Assembly: GCA_021209875.1 (NCBI GenBank)
Contig: JAGYVD010000008.1
Coordinates: forward strand, 1,301,501-1,365,500
DNA length: 64,000 nucleotides
Direction of reading: 5' to 3'
DNA from: Rosellinia necatrix
Taxonomy: Eukaryota; Ascomycota; Sordariomycetes; Xylariales; Xylariaceae
This document shows, one piece after another, positions 27,530 to 39,327 of the stretch. The notes under the pieces are model-generated. The model did no database searches, was not told where the DNA came from, and worked only from the letters and a program-made list of their open reading frames with translations. Both the position numbers and the translations under genes were made by a program. Position 1 is the first letter of the stretch. Each line of letters begins with the position of its first letter.

Positions 27530-28852
27530 TCATCTCTGTAGCTGACTAGCGCTCCAGAGACCCTTTGATGTTTCGACAACCCTGTTCGTAGGTGCGCCGG
27601 GGCGCAAACTGGAAGGGACCCCAATCGTGGGCGGGACGCCTCCCATCTCGACGTCCCCATCGCGGTTGCCGGAATATCCTGAATCGCCCTGGCTCATGCT
27701 TATGCCGCTGTCCCTAGCGAAGGGGGCGGCGCCCCTTGTAGGCTCGGCCGACCGTGAGCCGTCCATAAGTCGGGCATGATTTGCTTGGCCCTCTCTCAGC
27801 TTATTGATAGCTCGAACGGTATCGATCGCGGCATGTAGTGTTTTTCGCGCATTGAAGTTCTTCTTGACTGTGGGTAAAAGATTCTGACCCTTGTCGCCAT
27901 CTTCGTGCGCGCCGGCGATGAAGGGGTGCATCAATGCGTCGTGCGCGGTCATGCGCTTGTTGGGGTCGACGGTTAAGCAACGGCGGATGAAGTCTTTGGC
28001 GTGGTCGCTGACTCCTCGCCAGTACTCGATTGGCTGGAAGGTATAATCTGCGTTCAGAATGGCTTGCATTTCCTCGAAATCGGTATCGCGGTCGAAAGGG
28101 GTATAACCACACAGTAGAAAGTATGTGATGACTCCCATAGCCCATATGTCTACGGGTTTTCCGTGGCCCGTCTTTTTAAAGATCTCGGGTGCCATGTACC
28201 CTGGCGTTCCACAGGTAGTGGTGAGGACGTGGAACTGCTCTTCGTCCATGATACGTGAAAGTCCGAAATCTGCGATCAGGAGGTCGGCGTTATCTTCAGG
28301 TGTGCGAAATAACAAGTTCTCGGGTTTAAGATCGCGATGGACAATGTCATGGTCATGGAGATATGCAACGGCGGACAGAGTGGCACGAATCAACTCAGCG
28401 GCATCAGACTCGTAGTACGACCCTTTACGGCAGATCCGGTCGAAGAGCTCGCCGCCGAGAGCCAGATCGGTCACAAGGTAGAGATTGTTCATCGTTTCGA
28501 AGTAGTCGACAAGGGTTAGAATGTTTAGATGGCCCATCGAGACCTTCTTAAGAATGGCAATCTCGTTTCGCACCTTGAGTTACGAGGGGTGGTTAGCCTG
28601 CGACAGCGATAAGGGCCGTGACCCATCGCGACGATAATTGAGCAAGCGTACCATGTGTTCGCGGCCGGCCATGAGTCGCTTGTTTATGACCTTGGCGGCG
28701 TAATAGCGACCTGTGTCGATGTGTACGCATTCCTTTACAACCGAGTATGAGCCAGCGCCCAAAGTCTTGCCGACCTTGTAGCGGCATGGCTGTACTTGCG
28801 CATTCGGACGTCCAGGCGAGCCATTTCCGGCCGAGTTTGCGGTTCTGTTCAT
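27530..28852 (-). CDS. Calcium/calmodulin-dependent protein kinase type I
   Basis: Ser/Thr kinase of the fungal CMK1/CmkA family, a cytosolic transducer of Ca2+ signals. Exons are 28852-28652 and 28573-27530 (1245 nt, 414 aa). The 78 bp intron splits HM|VRNEIAIL. The ATG of MNRTANSAGN is the first in frame. Kinase subdomains in order: glycine loop LGAGSYSVVKE, the Lys in YYAAKVINK, catalytic loop HRDLKPENLLF, ADFGLS, activation segment with the Thr in TTTCGTPGYMAPE (CaMKK-type site), and DIWAMGVITYFLLCG. After the domain, KKNFNARKTLHAAIDTVRAI matches the autoinhibitory/calmodulin-binding helix. The C-terminus is Ser/Gly-rich. Length and motifs are typical. Confidence 0.95.
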
Positions 28853-30316
28853 CGTAGGAGGTCGATGGCTCTCTTGGGTTGGCGTTGGGAGGCGGCAGCT
28901 GCTAGACGGGACGGGCGTCGGGGTCGAGGCTGGGACAGACAACCTCGGGTTTAGGCTAGTGGCGCTAAGAACCCAGCGACGTCAAGTTTGTTTTTATCTT
29001 GACAGCAGCTGCTGAGAGAAAGATGCTAAAACGCGCGTGGAAACTGTGTAAGGGGGGATGAGGTTGATTCAGCTTGTTCCTGACGGCGTCTTCTCTGAAC
29101 CGAATGGCCCAGGTTCGCCGAGTTGCTTACGCCGCGATAACCGTGATAGCAAGAGGTGGGCTGACAGGGCCTCAGGAGGGACGGGAGTGGGATGCCCGGT
29201 AGTTAAGGAACAGTCCTAGACACGGCCTAGATACCAGTAGGGCCTAGATAGGTCCTAGGTTAGGAAGTGAGTGCGAGGTATGGCGGGGATGAGCGTTGTG
29301 GGCTGGTCAAGGTTGGTCAAGGTTGGTCAAGGTTGCGCCTGCGGGGCTGCACACCCGATGGCACCTGGGCTGATTATGCTTTGTCTAAGCAGGTATGCAA
29401 TGCCGTAACCCGTCGCAGGTTTGAGGGTAATTGACGGCCTCGCCCTCGCGGGCCACTAAGGTAACACGGGGTGCTTCTCCTGAAAGAGAACCTTAGGTTG
29501 GATACACCCGTGCTGTACATGTGTTTCGTCTCTCCCATATAAGCACCTACCTACCTAACCTACCTGTTACCTGCCAGTAGGCGTATGTATGTGTATGTAT
29601 GCACGTAGCCCCGCTCGAGCAAAGCCAGGTGCTGCCCCTCTCTAGGCATCTGTCATCAGCCCGGCCCTCAGCCAAGCCACAGGGCTAAGTACGGAAGTAT
29701 CCAGGTAGGTAGGTACCTGGTAGTATGTAGTGTAGGTGTAAACATACATATTAAAGTTGTTGCAAACGTGGGGAAAGATACATTAGGTAGGTACTTACCT
29801 ATGCGACTTCTTATTGGATCCAGGTTGCATCCATGGATGTCTTGTAATTGATAAGAGATAAGAGAATCGGCCTTTGACGGCATCATGTCACTTCAATATG
29901 TAGGTAGGTAGGTAAGTTGCCTACTTAAAACCTAGGTACCCAGGTAGGTAGCAGATGACGGCCACTAAGTCCGGTTCAAACCTCATAAATTATGACAGCC
30001 TTTTATGTTTAGTTGGCATGGCTGACTAATCTGAATTAAACATGCGACCCCCCTGTATGTTTCTTTAAAGGGTGTAGGGAGCATCAGCAGCAGTTATGTG
30101 TGTACTTGTAGTCAAATGTAGCCAGCTGTAGCTAGGCGGTGTAGCCGTTATTGGATTGAACAGCACTAGTATCAACCTTGTGTTATAGGTTATCTAGGTA
30201 CTAATTATTATGCGGAAGGCTAATCCTGTGCTCACACAGGTACACAGCGCTATACAGCACATCTTTAGACACTCTAAGGGTCTCACATAATCCAACCGTT
30301 GAAAATAATATTGGTC
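28853..30316. other. Intergenic with TAGGTA patches
   Basis: Upstream region of the CaM kinase. It contains a decamer direct repeat (ggttggtcaa) at 29301-29335 and clusters of palindromic TACCTA/TAGGTA words at about 29548-29580, 29700-29800 and 29898-29955. No gene is recognisable. Confidence 0.6.
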
Positions 30317-31042
30317 TTAGTTGGATTGCCCACCCCCCTTCCGAGATGTCTTTTTTGAACTTTGTTGCTTCTTTGCCTGGAGCCTACCACGGTGAAAGGC
30401 CTTTTCTCTATTTATAAACGCGTCAGTTTTGTGATCATAGTAACCGGTATTCTCTAAGAGAGCAGGGCAAAAATCCTCACAATGCCTCATGTTTTTTGAT
30501 CTTCTTCTCGCTTGTCGCTGCCGGTACCTGCTCCCGGTATATGCGGTGTAGTTCTTCAACAAGTTTCTGCCGATTTTCATCCGTGTTGGCGGTTCTGCTC
30601 CGCTGTGTTTGAGCTTGTATAGTAATAGAGTCGTTGCGCACAGAATAGTATCGTGATGACCTTAGGGCCGCGCACATCATTTTAGGCAGCCCCTTGGAGA
30701 GTTCACTGACCGGCCAGATTGATGTCGCTTTGGTCTCTGTCCTGCCTTGTGTTAGCACGCTTATGTTTGGGCCGCGCCTTCCTCGGGGCTGCTGCTGGTG
30801 CGACTTATGTACTTATTCACATGCTGGCCGCCAGGTCCGCTTGAACGGGAATAGTTGGTTTGGCCACTAGGTAGAGAGCTTTCATTAAATGAGGCATGCC
30901 ATTTCCGCGCTTCGTCTAGATCTTCCTGGTTTAGGGAGGCATCATATGCTTGGTATCTAAGAGTTCTCAGATGTGACAGTGATGGTGTCAAGGATGAATA
31001 TAGGGGCAGTCGGATGTTAGTGATATGGAACTTCGAAGCCAT
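30317..31042 (-). CDS. ICT1-like mitochondrial peptidyl-tRNA hydrolase (RF1 GGQ domain)
   Basis: Codon-independent release-factor-like protein expected to hydrolyse peptidyl-tRNA on stalled mitochondrial ribosomes. Exons are 31042-30813, 30741-30481 and 30407-30317 (582 nt, 193 aa). Introns are 71 and 73 bp. The start is the ATG of MASKFHITNIRLP, a plausible mitochondrial presequence (basic, Ser/Leu-rich, few acidic residues). The catalytic SSGPGGQHVNK motif sits at residues ~66-76; its last codon is completed across the first splice, continuing TETKATSIWPVS. The basic tail RGRLQAKKQQSSKKTSRK in the last exon matches the C-terminal helix that ICT1-type proteins place in the mRNA channel. No codon-recognition domain is present, which separates it from true RF1. 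Confidence 0.88.
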
Positions 31043-33357
31043 AGCTAGTAGGTGGCAAGAGGGGGCCAGAGGCAAAGCTGCTCTACTGTATAATTTCGGA
31101 TCATCTAGCCTTAGAGGTCTATAGGTAGGTATGGGCTAACCAATGTCTTGTTAGGTGTTCTGTAGGAGGTACACACCTGTTAATTGTAATTCGTCATCAA
31201 ACTAGGTACCATGGTACCTAAAATACTGGGTCAACCTACAGTGCTTGAATAAGCACGTGTGGGTTCCTCCAAGCTTCGGTACTAGGTACTGGGTAGGTAG
31301 GTAAGGTACCTAGGTAGTAGTAGTAGTATTAACGTCTAGTCTAGGTGTCTGAAAGTACCTAGGTAGGTACCTACGTAAGTAGGCCGGTGGGTATTTTCCT
31401 ACCCAACTTGTCTGATACCGGTACTTTGAGTAGGTACCGATAGGTTGCTTCAAGCTTTTATCGAGGAAATTCAAACCCGTGATACACCTGGGAGCCAAAG
31501 AGGGATCAGGAAAACTCTTCAATTGCCTAGATGTGTATGTAATCAATCAATTTAGTCCTTCCCGTCAGATGGGGAGCTATTTCAAGGGTCAGGTTAGGTA
31601 CCCGGGTACGTGGGGTACATCGGGAAATCGGGTCGGTACCATTTAAGTGAGGTGCCTAGGTAACTCTACCTGTGTCGATTTTCAGCCTCTGTGCCGTACC
31701 CCCAATTAGGAACAAGGGCTTGGTGCGGGAGGTTAAGGTTACATCAACAAGCACGGACCATTCACCATTACACTAGATAGATTGAAACTAGGTTCCGTGT
31801 GCGGCGGCGTGCTCTGTCTGTCGGTCGGGTTTGTCCATCCTGTCCCACTGTATATGCGGAAAATTCCTAGACAGTGACATTCTTAACAACAGCCTTACCC
31901 GTCTCATCTGCCCGTATCGATCACCTCGGTCCAACTTGCGCCTCTTTCCAGCACCATTCTCGGTGCCCTCTTCGGTGCCATCTCCAGTGCCACCGGTACC
32001 CGTCAAGCCAAGCCAAGTCAAAGTCTGTATGCAGTGCTAAATTGGTGGCAGCCTCTGTCTGCCACTTGCCGCTATTCCCCGAGCGACGCCTATCCTGAAC
32101 GTAGTTGTCCCGTGGCTCCCAAGTTCTCCGGCTGGACCCTGCGCCATGATGAGTGTATTGCCTGAGCCGAGCATGAATTGTTGATTGACATCATCTGCCA
32201 TCCGACCGAGCCTTATGTGCCGTATTGCTGTGGTGACCGTCTTGACAACCACCGCCCGGGAGCCATTATCTTATCGCCATTACCTACCATTACCTACCAT
32301 TACTTACCATTACCTACCTACTACCATTACCCTCGCTGGCTCCATGCGAGCTCCTGCTGCTGCTAGAAGTCCGGACCTAGGTTAATTCTTTCCACGCCAC
32401 CTCTGCTGCCATCCCGTCCCCTTCGAAGTGCACACGACGGCGGCGCCCCCAGAGCTGTAAACAGTGCCCTGTATTCTGTGCGCATCTCGCCCACTCACCT
32501 ATCTACTACCTGCCTTACCTACCTTCACCTACTATATCCATGACCATCACCACTGTCACCGCCGCTACCATCGCCACTACCACCACCACCACCTTTACCT
32601 CGACGCCATTAAGGGTTCTGCAGCCAAACATCCCACCGATACGTACCGCCACCGTGCTGTCCCGTTTGTCCTTGGGTTCGACGCGTCCACCCATCGCGTT
32701 CCCACGCGCTGTTGACCGGTGACCTGCGTACCTTCCGGTTCTTGCCTCTGTTCTGTAACCCCCATCCCTGCACCCACAACTGCTAGTTCAACTGGATACT
32801 TGTCTCTATTGCCCTGCACCCTTGCACTTTCCATTCACATCTTGAAGGTGCCTTTGAGCGAGCCACCTGTTATTGCGAATAGGAACAGTTACGGTTCCTC
32901 TCTGCTTAGCTCTGTACCCGTCGGCTTTCGAGGCACTGTCAAGCATTCATCGCAAGTCCTCGCCACCTTCACCAACCCTCCCACCGTCACCCACAACCGC
33001 CCGCCCTCCTCCACTCGTCACCTCACTTCAACTCTTCTGATACTCCATCCTTGTTTCGACAAACCTCTCACCGAAGACCTCTTTTCGGCAAACTTATCAT
33101 TTGTTTGCCACACCTTTGGCTCAGCAAGAGTCCCTAGGCAAGCCTAGCTTAACACCGTACTCAACCTGGGCCAATCGCGTGCCTTGCGCTTTCGTCCTGG
33201 ATCCTCACTCCGATTCATAACACCTCTGATCTGCCCAGCACCTTGTTCCTTGCGTCTGTCCCATGGCATACAAGCTACCAACACGCCTCCTATAAACAAT
33301 CTCGAGTCACTCATATTCATATTGCCAATTCTTGTACGCCCCGAACTACCCTAACAG
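31043..33357. other. Long intergenic/leader region upstream of the Nab3-type gene
   Basis: About 2.3 kb. 31255-31440 is rich in TAGGTA/TACCTA palindromes. 32278-32330 carries tandem taccattacc units. From about 32450 to 33357 the plus strand is C/T-rich with few G runs, like a long fungal 5' leader. Open frames in it (for example 32719-33147) are low complexity and probably not coding. Confidence 0.55.
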
Positions 33358-35984
33358 ATGACGGGCAACTCTCCGAGAATCTGGGCTGCCGCTGATCTAG
33401 ACCCCATATCCCCAGCCCCTGTTCATCCACCGTCACCCATCTTTGTACCGACGCTCCAGAGTCACGCTGATACACACTTCACCATGCCCGTGACTAACGG
33501 TGATCTACCAGCATTAGCTGTGGCTTCTGCCACTGCTACTGCTCCCGCAACTGTGAAGACAGATGTTGATAAGCGGGCTGACCTGCCGCCGGCGGCTGTC
33601 CACAACGATGCAATGAATGCTGTTGCAGATGCAGGTTCTTTCATCCCGGGATATACCAGGTCGGACATGGCTGTTAATGGCATGGCTGAGAAAACAGAGG
33701 CAACTTTAGTCGGCGCAATCGTTCAGGCTATACAAGAGCCAGAGACTCCACAGGCAGTTGCTACTGGAGCTGATCAAGATGTATCAAAGCTGAACAACAC
33801 TTCTAATTCAGAAGCATCCGTTATCACGAGCGATCAAGTTGGTGTCGCTGCCTCTGTACATGGAATCAGCCCGTCCATGTCGCAAATGTCACCCGATGCT
33901 GCTTCGGCCTCCTCGAACCTCATATCACAGCTATTGTATAAGTCACCGGAGCATGATCAAGCCATACCAGATACGGCTGTCTCAGGTGTTGCCGGCAATA
34001 CACAGCCTTCCCAATCGTCAAGTCAGCTACCAGCCGGAACATACAACCATCACTTCAGTGCAAGTAATCCTATTGGCCACCTGACGACAAACCTTCAAGA
34101 GCTTCTCAAAAATATAACGGCACGTACAGCCAATGCGGATGCAATTCATGTTCCCGACTCTCAAGGTAATTTAGGCCTGATCTTGCAAAGCGGTGCCATA
34201 CTGCCGAAACTAGACGCCTCGGAACCAACTTCCATCCAAACGCACCTACCTTCGAACGGGTCCTCATGTGTGCCAGGAACGTCCCAGTCTAATAGCATGC
34301 CTCCACCAATGAGCAACGGACAAACCATGAGTTTTCATGCGGGCGCAGCATCCGCCACAGTTGACCCTTATGCCAATACCACAATCACTACTGCCGCTCT
34401 ATCTTCGATACCCCATGAAGCCAGTTCTATCCCGAAACCTGATCCTGACTGTGGAGCATCACCAGTCAACCAATCACCTCCGCCCGACAATGAAAGACAA
34501 CGGTGGGACACTTTCCTCCAAGAGGAGCGAAAATACGTATCAGAAGCCAAATGGGATAGGTTCCCTGAGGGATCACGGATTTTCATAGGTTCGCATTATC
34601 CTACCCCAAAGTGTTTAGATGTCATTATTCTAATTAACCAACAGGTAACTTGTCGAGCGAACGCGTGTGTAAAAAGGATGTGTTCAATATTTTCTCCAAG
34701 TTTGGCCGACTTGCACAGATTTCCCTTAAGCAAGCCTACGGCTTTATTCAATACCACACAGTTGCCGAAGGCCAAGCTGCAATGGATAGTCTACAGGGCA
34801 TGGATATCAAAGGCAAGAAAATTAGTGAGTTCCCATTAGATAGAATTTATGACTAGGTAGGCTAATATCTGCTAGACTTAGAAGTCTCTCGGGCCCAGAA
34901 GAAGGAAAGTGAAGGAAACCGCGGCAATCGAGGCAGACGCGACAGCGATCGCCAAGACAGTAACAGACGACGAGATGACTACAGGCCAAGCAGACAATCT
35001 TCCCCACGACGTCCCAACCGCCGACAATCCCCTCATGATGGTAGCAATCGAGGTCGAGCCTATCACGAGAGTAGCTACTCCAGTGACCGTCGCCGATCCC
35101 AATCCCCTGGGTATAGTAGCCGTGATACATACAGACACCGCAGCCCTAGCCCACACCATCGAGATCTACCGGCAACCCGGTTTGACATTCCCTATCGTCG
35201 CGGAATGGAAGTTCCCGACGTACAGTTCCTCCTTCTAGAAGATGTTAAACGCGACTTTGTTTCTTGGGTACAGAGCGCATTTGCTGCTCAGGGATTGAGA
35301 GTTGATGTGATGTTTTTGCATCCACAGTTCCCCCGTGAATCGGTTATTGAGCGTCAAGTACTAGAAGGAGTCCATGCCGTTGCAGACCTGGATTTCCAGG
35401 CACAGAAATATGGCAAAATTCGATTGCAGATTTTTGATCGATCGAAGGGATATAACAGCATACGGTATGATCAATACCATGATCTTGAGCCTTCCGTCGC
35501 CGCCCAACTAGTCAATCGGACCAAATCCCAATCTCAAGTACCGCCGCCCTCTTATCACAGCAACCAGTACCCCCCCGTACAGCAATATCCAGTATCTGCG
35601 CAGGGCCAGTACGTACCACCATCCTATCCCAGTCAACCCTACGTCGCCTCGGCTCCCTCAGGTGCCCGAAACCCCCCTCTTGATTCCGCCACACTCCAAA
35701 ATATCTTGGGAACACTGAACGGACAACAGGGCGGATTACAGCCCTACAACGCCAGGTCTTCTGTCGATATTAACGCATTGTTGGCTACCCTCAGCAGCAC
35801 CCCTCAGGGGATGGGAGGCCCTGCCCAGAATGGCATGGCTTACGCACAGCCACCACCCAACATGCCTCAGGGTGCTCCCCAAGGTTCCCTCCAGGGCGCT
35901 TCCCAGGGCGCTCCCCAGGCCAACAATTCGGCGCGACATGTTGAGGATATCATGACACAACTCGCTAGATACAGACAACAGTAA
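33358..35984 (+). CDS. Nab3-type nuclear RNA-binding protein
   Basis: Homologue of yeast Nab3, partner of Nrd1 in non-coding RNA termination. Exons are 33358-34588, 34645-34824 and 34876-35984 (2520 nt, 839 aa). Introns are 56 and 51 bp with taattaac and gctaat branch points. A second in-frame ATG at 33484 (accATGcc) has better context and may be the true start. The first ~390 residues are Ser/Thr/Pro/Ala-rich. WDTFLQEERKYVSEAKWDRFPEGS leads into one RRM at residues ~405-475: RNP2 IFIGNL, spanning the first splice, and RNP1 AYGFIQY. Next come an Arg/Ser-rich linker and a conserved segment, VPDVQFLLLEDVKRDFVSWV with LRVDVMFLHPQFPRESVIERQ, and a Gln/Pro-rich tail ending MTQLARYRQQ. Domain order matches fungal Nab3. 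Confidence 0.87.
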
Positions 35985-37017
35985 AAGTCCGGTTCTGCGA
36001 ATCCCCGCTATTCACTCTTTGCTATTTATATTGCTACACTCCTTGTACATCAACCTTCCGCCACGATGCCTCTCTTCCCCTTGTCATCGTCGCCCAGAAC
36101 CTAGATGGTGGATAGAGTTTTCTTGCCACCGCTGCATGGAAGGAGTTGATTCTCTACCTACTGAATTTGGCCTGCTCGTTGCTTCTACACTACTTGTTTT
36201 TGCGTTCATTTTTCCACTCTGACACTCTTGGCGCCGACCTCCCTATCTCCATCCCTACTCCACTCCCCTGGCGATCAGCCACCAACGTCGACTACCAAGT
36301 TCAGCTGCTGCGAACAGGGGGCTGGGGCGAGATGGGGTAATCGGGCATTGGGGGTTTGGTATACAGATTTGAATCCTGTTTTTCCCATCCCGTCACTATA
36401 AATCTCACAGATTGGAGTTTAGTACAGGGAGGAAGGAAAAAGGGCCGAGTTAATGACGATTCTTGCATCGTGTTTGCGTTGGGCGGGACATGTCTTGTTT
36501 GTTTGCTGCAAATGTTTCGGCGCAAGGATCGAGGCTTAAAGCCCCCGGGGATCGGACGAGATGTGGACATTTGCATTGGCGGGAGTCTTTGTTTTGCGAA
36601 GTTGACATGAAGATCAGTTCGGGCAAGAGTAGATGTGAGGGTAGGGTACTGACTACGTCGGCGACCCCGATCTAACCCGATACGTGTAATTCCCGCGGAA
36701 ATTTAATTTTCACACAAAGTATCCCGCTTCTTTTCCGATGTGAATGAACCATGTCGCAAGTAGCAATATTAGTAATAGTGAGTAGTAGTACTATGCTGTA
36801 TTGCCGTCCGTTTCTACGTTTTCTATGTTACATCTAGATGATATTTCTAATGTATAATCAAGTTTCTGATCCCACGACCCTGCATATAATACATATTCTA
36901 CGGACACATGTTGGAGGGTAGAGTAAGTAAGTAACTAAGTAAGTAACTTCAGTAAGTAGTGTTGGGTCGTGATAAAAATAAAATTGTCATCATCGTCGTG
37001 TCATTGGGTGGTCATGG
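35985..37017. other. Intergenic, no gene seen
   Basis: Convergent spacer between the Nab3-type gene and the LETM1-like gene; probably both 3' untranslated regions. A gtaa-type tetramer run lies at about 36925-36958. Confidence 0.6.
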
Positions 37018-38226
37018 TCATAACGGTCCGTCGAGGCGGAGCAACAGCCTCGTGATCCTGTCCGAGGCGTCGTCCTTGGTCTCTGCGACCGCCTCGGCCT
37101 TGGCGGCGTGCGAGGGGGCCGACTTGGCGACCCAGGCCTCGAGGCGGCGGCGCAGGGGGGCGACGTCGAGGGCGACGTCGAGGGTGTCGATGCCGCGCTC
37201 CTCGCAGGCGAGGACGACCTCGGGGTCGACGAGGGCGGGGACGCCGCCGCCGGCGCGGATGAGGGCGTCGTCGCGGGCGAGGAGGGCGACGGCGGCGCGG
37301 GCGCGGGACGCCGCGAAGGGCACATCGAGGCCGAGCCTGTCCCAGACGGGGCTGCCGAGGCCGAGGCTGCGGCAGACGTGGCCGGGGCCGACCTCGGCGA
37401 GGGCGGCGGCGGAGTCGACGCTGACGTAGGAGAGGGCGCGCAGGCTCGCGGCGCGGCGCGCCTCGGCCCCGCGCCGGATCACGGCCGCCTGCGACGGGAT
37501 CCGGCACGTGTACGGCGTCAGCCGCGGGAACAGGAGCACCACGAGCGGCGTGAACTCGCCGCAGACGAGCATGACGAGCGCGAAGAGCGGGAGGCGCGCC
37601 GTGTCGTGGCGCACGCGGGCGCGCAGGAGGAGCGCGGCGCGCGGCGGCTGGGAGCTCTTGTCCCCGCTAGGGGATGCTGACGCGCCGGCCTCGCGCGCGG
37701 AAGCGGGGGGCAAGGGGAGCTTGGGCGGGGACGTGTCCGGCAGGTCGCGGAGGAGGCGCCGGTTCGTGAACACGGCCTTCAACCCCGTCTTGTAGAAGGT
37801 CATGTACGCCTTGCCCAGCCGGAAGAAGTGCACGAAGACGTTGACGGCCGGGTCGCGCGTGGGCAGGTCGAGCGGGGGCGGCCGGGTCGAGGCCGGCGGG
37901 TTCAGGAGGTCCGAGAGGGGGCCGCCTGTTGGCCCGGAAGGGGGCGGCGGCGGCTGCTGCTGTTTCGCGGAGTCGCGGGTCTCGGCGGCGGTGGGTTCGG
38001 CTTGCGAGGGCGCGGATGTCGAGGCGGTCCGGTGCTGCGTCTGTGCCGCCGCTCTGCTCAGCCGCGGAGATGACGCTAGGCGCGAGGCGGAATGGAGCTG
38101 GCTCTGGTTGCGCACCAGCCGGAACAGGATGGCCGATGTCGACGCGGCCCTTGGGTAAAGCCCATGCTGGCCAGGAATGGGTTGAATGCGCTGCCGTAGG
38201 AGGCGCGCTCCCGTGTTGAGGCTCAT
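37018..38226 (-). CDS. LETM1-like mitochondrial inner-membrane protein
   Basis: Single exon, 1209 nt, 402 aa, from an ATG at 38226. The N-terminus is an Arg/Ser-rich presequence without acidic residues (MSLNTGARLLRQRIQPI), pointing to mitochondria. A Pro/Ser-rich linker follows. Residues ~135-165 (DPAVNVFVHFFRLGKAYMTF) form the amphipathic start of the domain. One hydrophobic segment, RLPLFALVMLVCGEFTPLVV then LLFPRLTPYTCRIPSQ, matches the membrane helix and following loop of the LETM1/Mdm38 ribosome-binding domain. The C-terminal ~150 residues are helical and Ala/Arg-rich, with no EF-hand visible. It is shorter than Mdm38/LETM1 proper and fits the smaller LETM1-domain proteins of fungi. Likely role: K+/H+ homeostasis or ribosome association at the inner membrane. 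Confidence 0.75.
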   Translation of the reverse strand: MSLNTGARLLRQRIQPIPGQHGLYPRAASTSAILFRLVRNQSQLHSASRLASSPRLSRAAAQTQHRTASTSAPSQAEPTAAETRDSAKQQQPPPPPSGPTGGPLSDLLNPPASTRPPPLDLPTRDPAVNVFVHFFRLGKAYMTFYKTGLKAVFTNRRLLRDLPDTSPPKLPLPPASAREAGASASPSGDKSSQPPRAALLLRARVRHDTARLPLFALVMLVCGEFTPLVVLLFPRLTPYTCRIPSQAAVIRRGAEARRAASLRALSYVSVDSAAALAEVGPGHVCRSLGLGSPVWDRLGLDVPFAASRARAAVALLARDDALIRAGGGVPALVDPEVVLACEERGIDTLDVALDVAPLRRRLEAWVAKSAPSHAAKAEAVAETKDDASDRITRLLLRLDGPL

Positions 38227-38713
38227 GGGGTACGAGGGTATTTTCTACCGCGCCCGCCGTGCAATTGGCGATGATGTCGAATTGAATACGGCAAGATTGA
38301 GTGGGGTGATATGAGAGGCGGAAGAAGAAGAAGAAGAAGAAGAAGAAGAAGAAGAAGAAGAAGAAGAAGGAGAAGGGAATTGGAATACTCGGAGGACCCC
38401 CTCGGATAGAGAGACACCGAGAATTCTTAGTGAAAAGTTAACATCAACGACGTCAGCACGAAACAAAATTGGCCCAAGCTTGTCTTAATTTTAGCGTGTC
38501 CCGAGGTCCCCTTATCTAAGATCCCCCCGCCTTTCTACCAGGTCCCCAGGCCCCTGGCAACTACACTACACTAATGATTGACCAGGTCCTTGTAGCTACC
38601 CCGGATTGACCTCTGGGGGTTACGGGTACATGACTCTTTGTGGAAGCGTGGGCTAACCGAGGAAACCACCTAATGTTGCATATGCCCACGTGTCCCAATA
38701 TGGCCGGGCTCGT
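38227..38713. other. Intergenic; (GAA)n microsatellite
   Basis: 5' region of the LETM1-like gene and 3' side of RidA. A GAA triplet run at 38321-38377 lies about 100 bp upstream of the LETM1-like ATG. Confidence 0.7.
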
Positions 38714-39327
38714 CTATAGCTTCGATGCAGCGTCAACAAAGGCAGTACACTCAATCTCCACCTTGGCTCCAAAGGGGAGTTGGTACACTGCGACGCAAGT
38801 CCGACACTATGGAAGTATTATGTTCAGCATACTCGTCATTTCACCCCCGCACCCAAACTCATAGCACCAGAGTGGGCTCGGGCATGCAAGTGGTTATCAA
38901 TGAAATAGGCTTACTTACCGGCTTCGGATCAATGGTTTTAAAAAACTCATCGTACGCTTCGTTCATGGGTGCGAAGTCGTCCATCGTGGTTAGGAAGATG
39001 TTCATCTTAACAATGTTGTTCAAGCTGCTGCCCGCCGCCGCCAGGACCGCCGAGATATTCTCGATTGCGGCGCGCTGCATCCATTTAGTCGCCGGTCTGC
39101 TCGTGGTGGGGGATGGGGGAGGAGTAGTAGGTAGGATGGAGGAGAGGTGCAAATAGACGTCTTACCGTCTCGGGCTGGACGCCCCCCTTTGCCAATTCCT
39201 TTGTCACCGGGTCCGCGCCGATGTTCCCCGAGCAGTACACCATGCCATTGTACTTGACAGCCTGCGAGAACTGCGGCAATGGAGCCGGAGAGTTGGGCGT
39301 TGAGACGGCTTCCTTGATTGGGGACAT
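38714..39327 (-). CDS. RidA/YjgF/UK114-family 2-iminobutanoate/2-iminopropanoate deaminase
   Basis: Hydrolyses reactive enamine/imine intermediates made by PLP enzymes; the yeast versions are Hmf1 and Mmf1. Exons are 39327-39166, 39074-38919 and 38806-38714 (411 nt, 136 aa). Introns are 91 and 112 bp. Splicing joins QPET|RAAIENISAVL and DPKP|CRTCVAVYQLPFGAKVEIE. The second junction supplies the conserved Arg (CRTCVAV) and the Glu (VEIE) of the active-site cleft at the trimer interface. YCSGNIGADP near residue 32 is also typical. There is no obvious presequence, so a cytosolic form is favoured. Length is normal. Confidence 0.93.

Noticed and set aside
32719..33147. 142-residue open frame before the Nab3-type gene
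   Set aside because: Low-complexity Ser/Thr/Pro sequence in a pyrimidine-rich leader with no conserved features.
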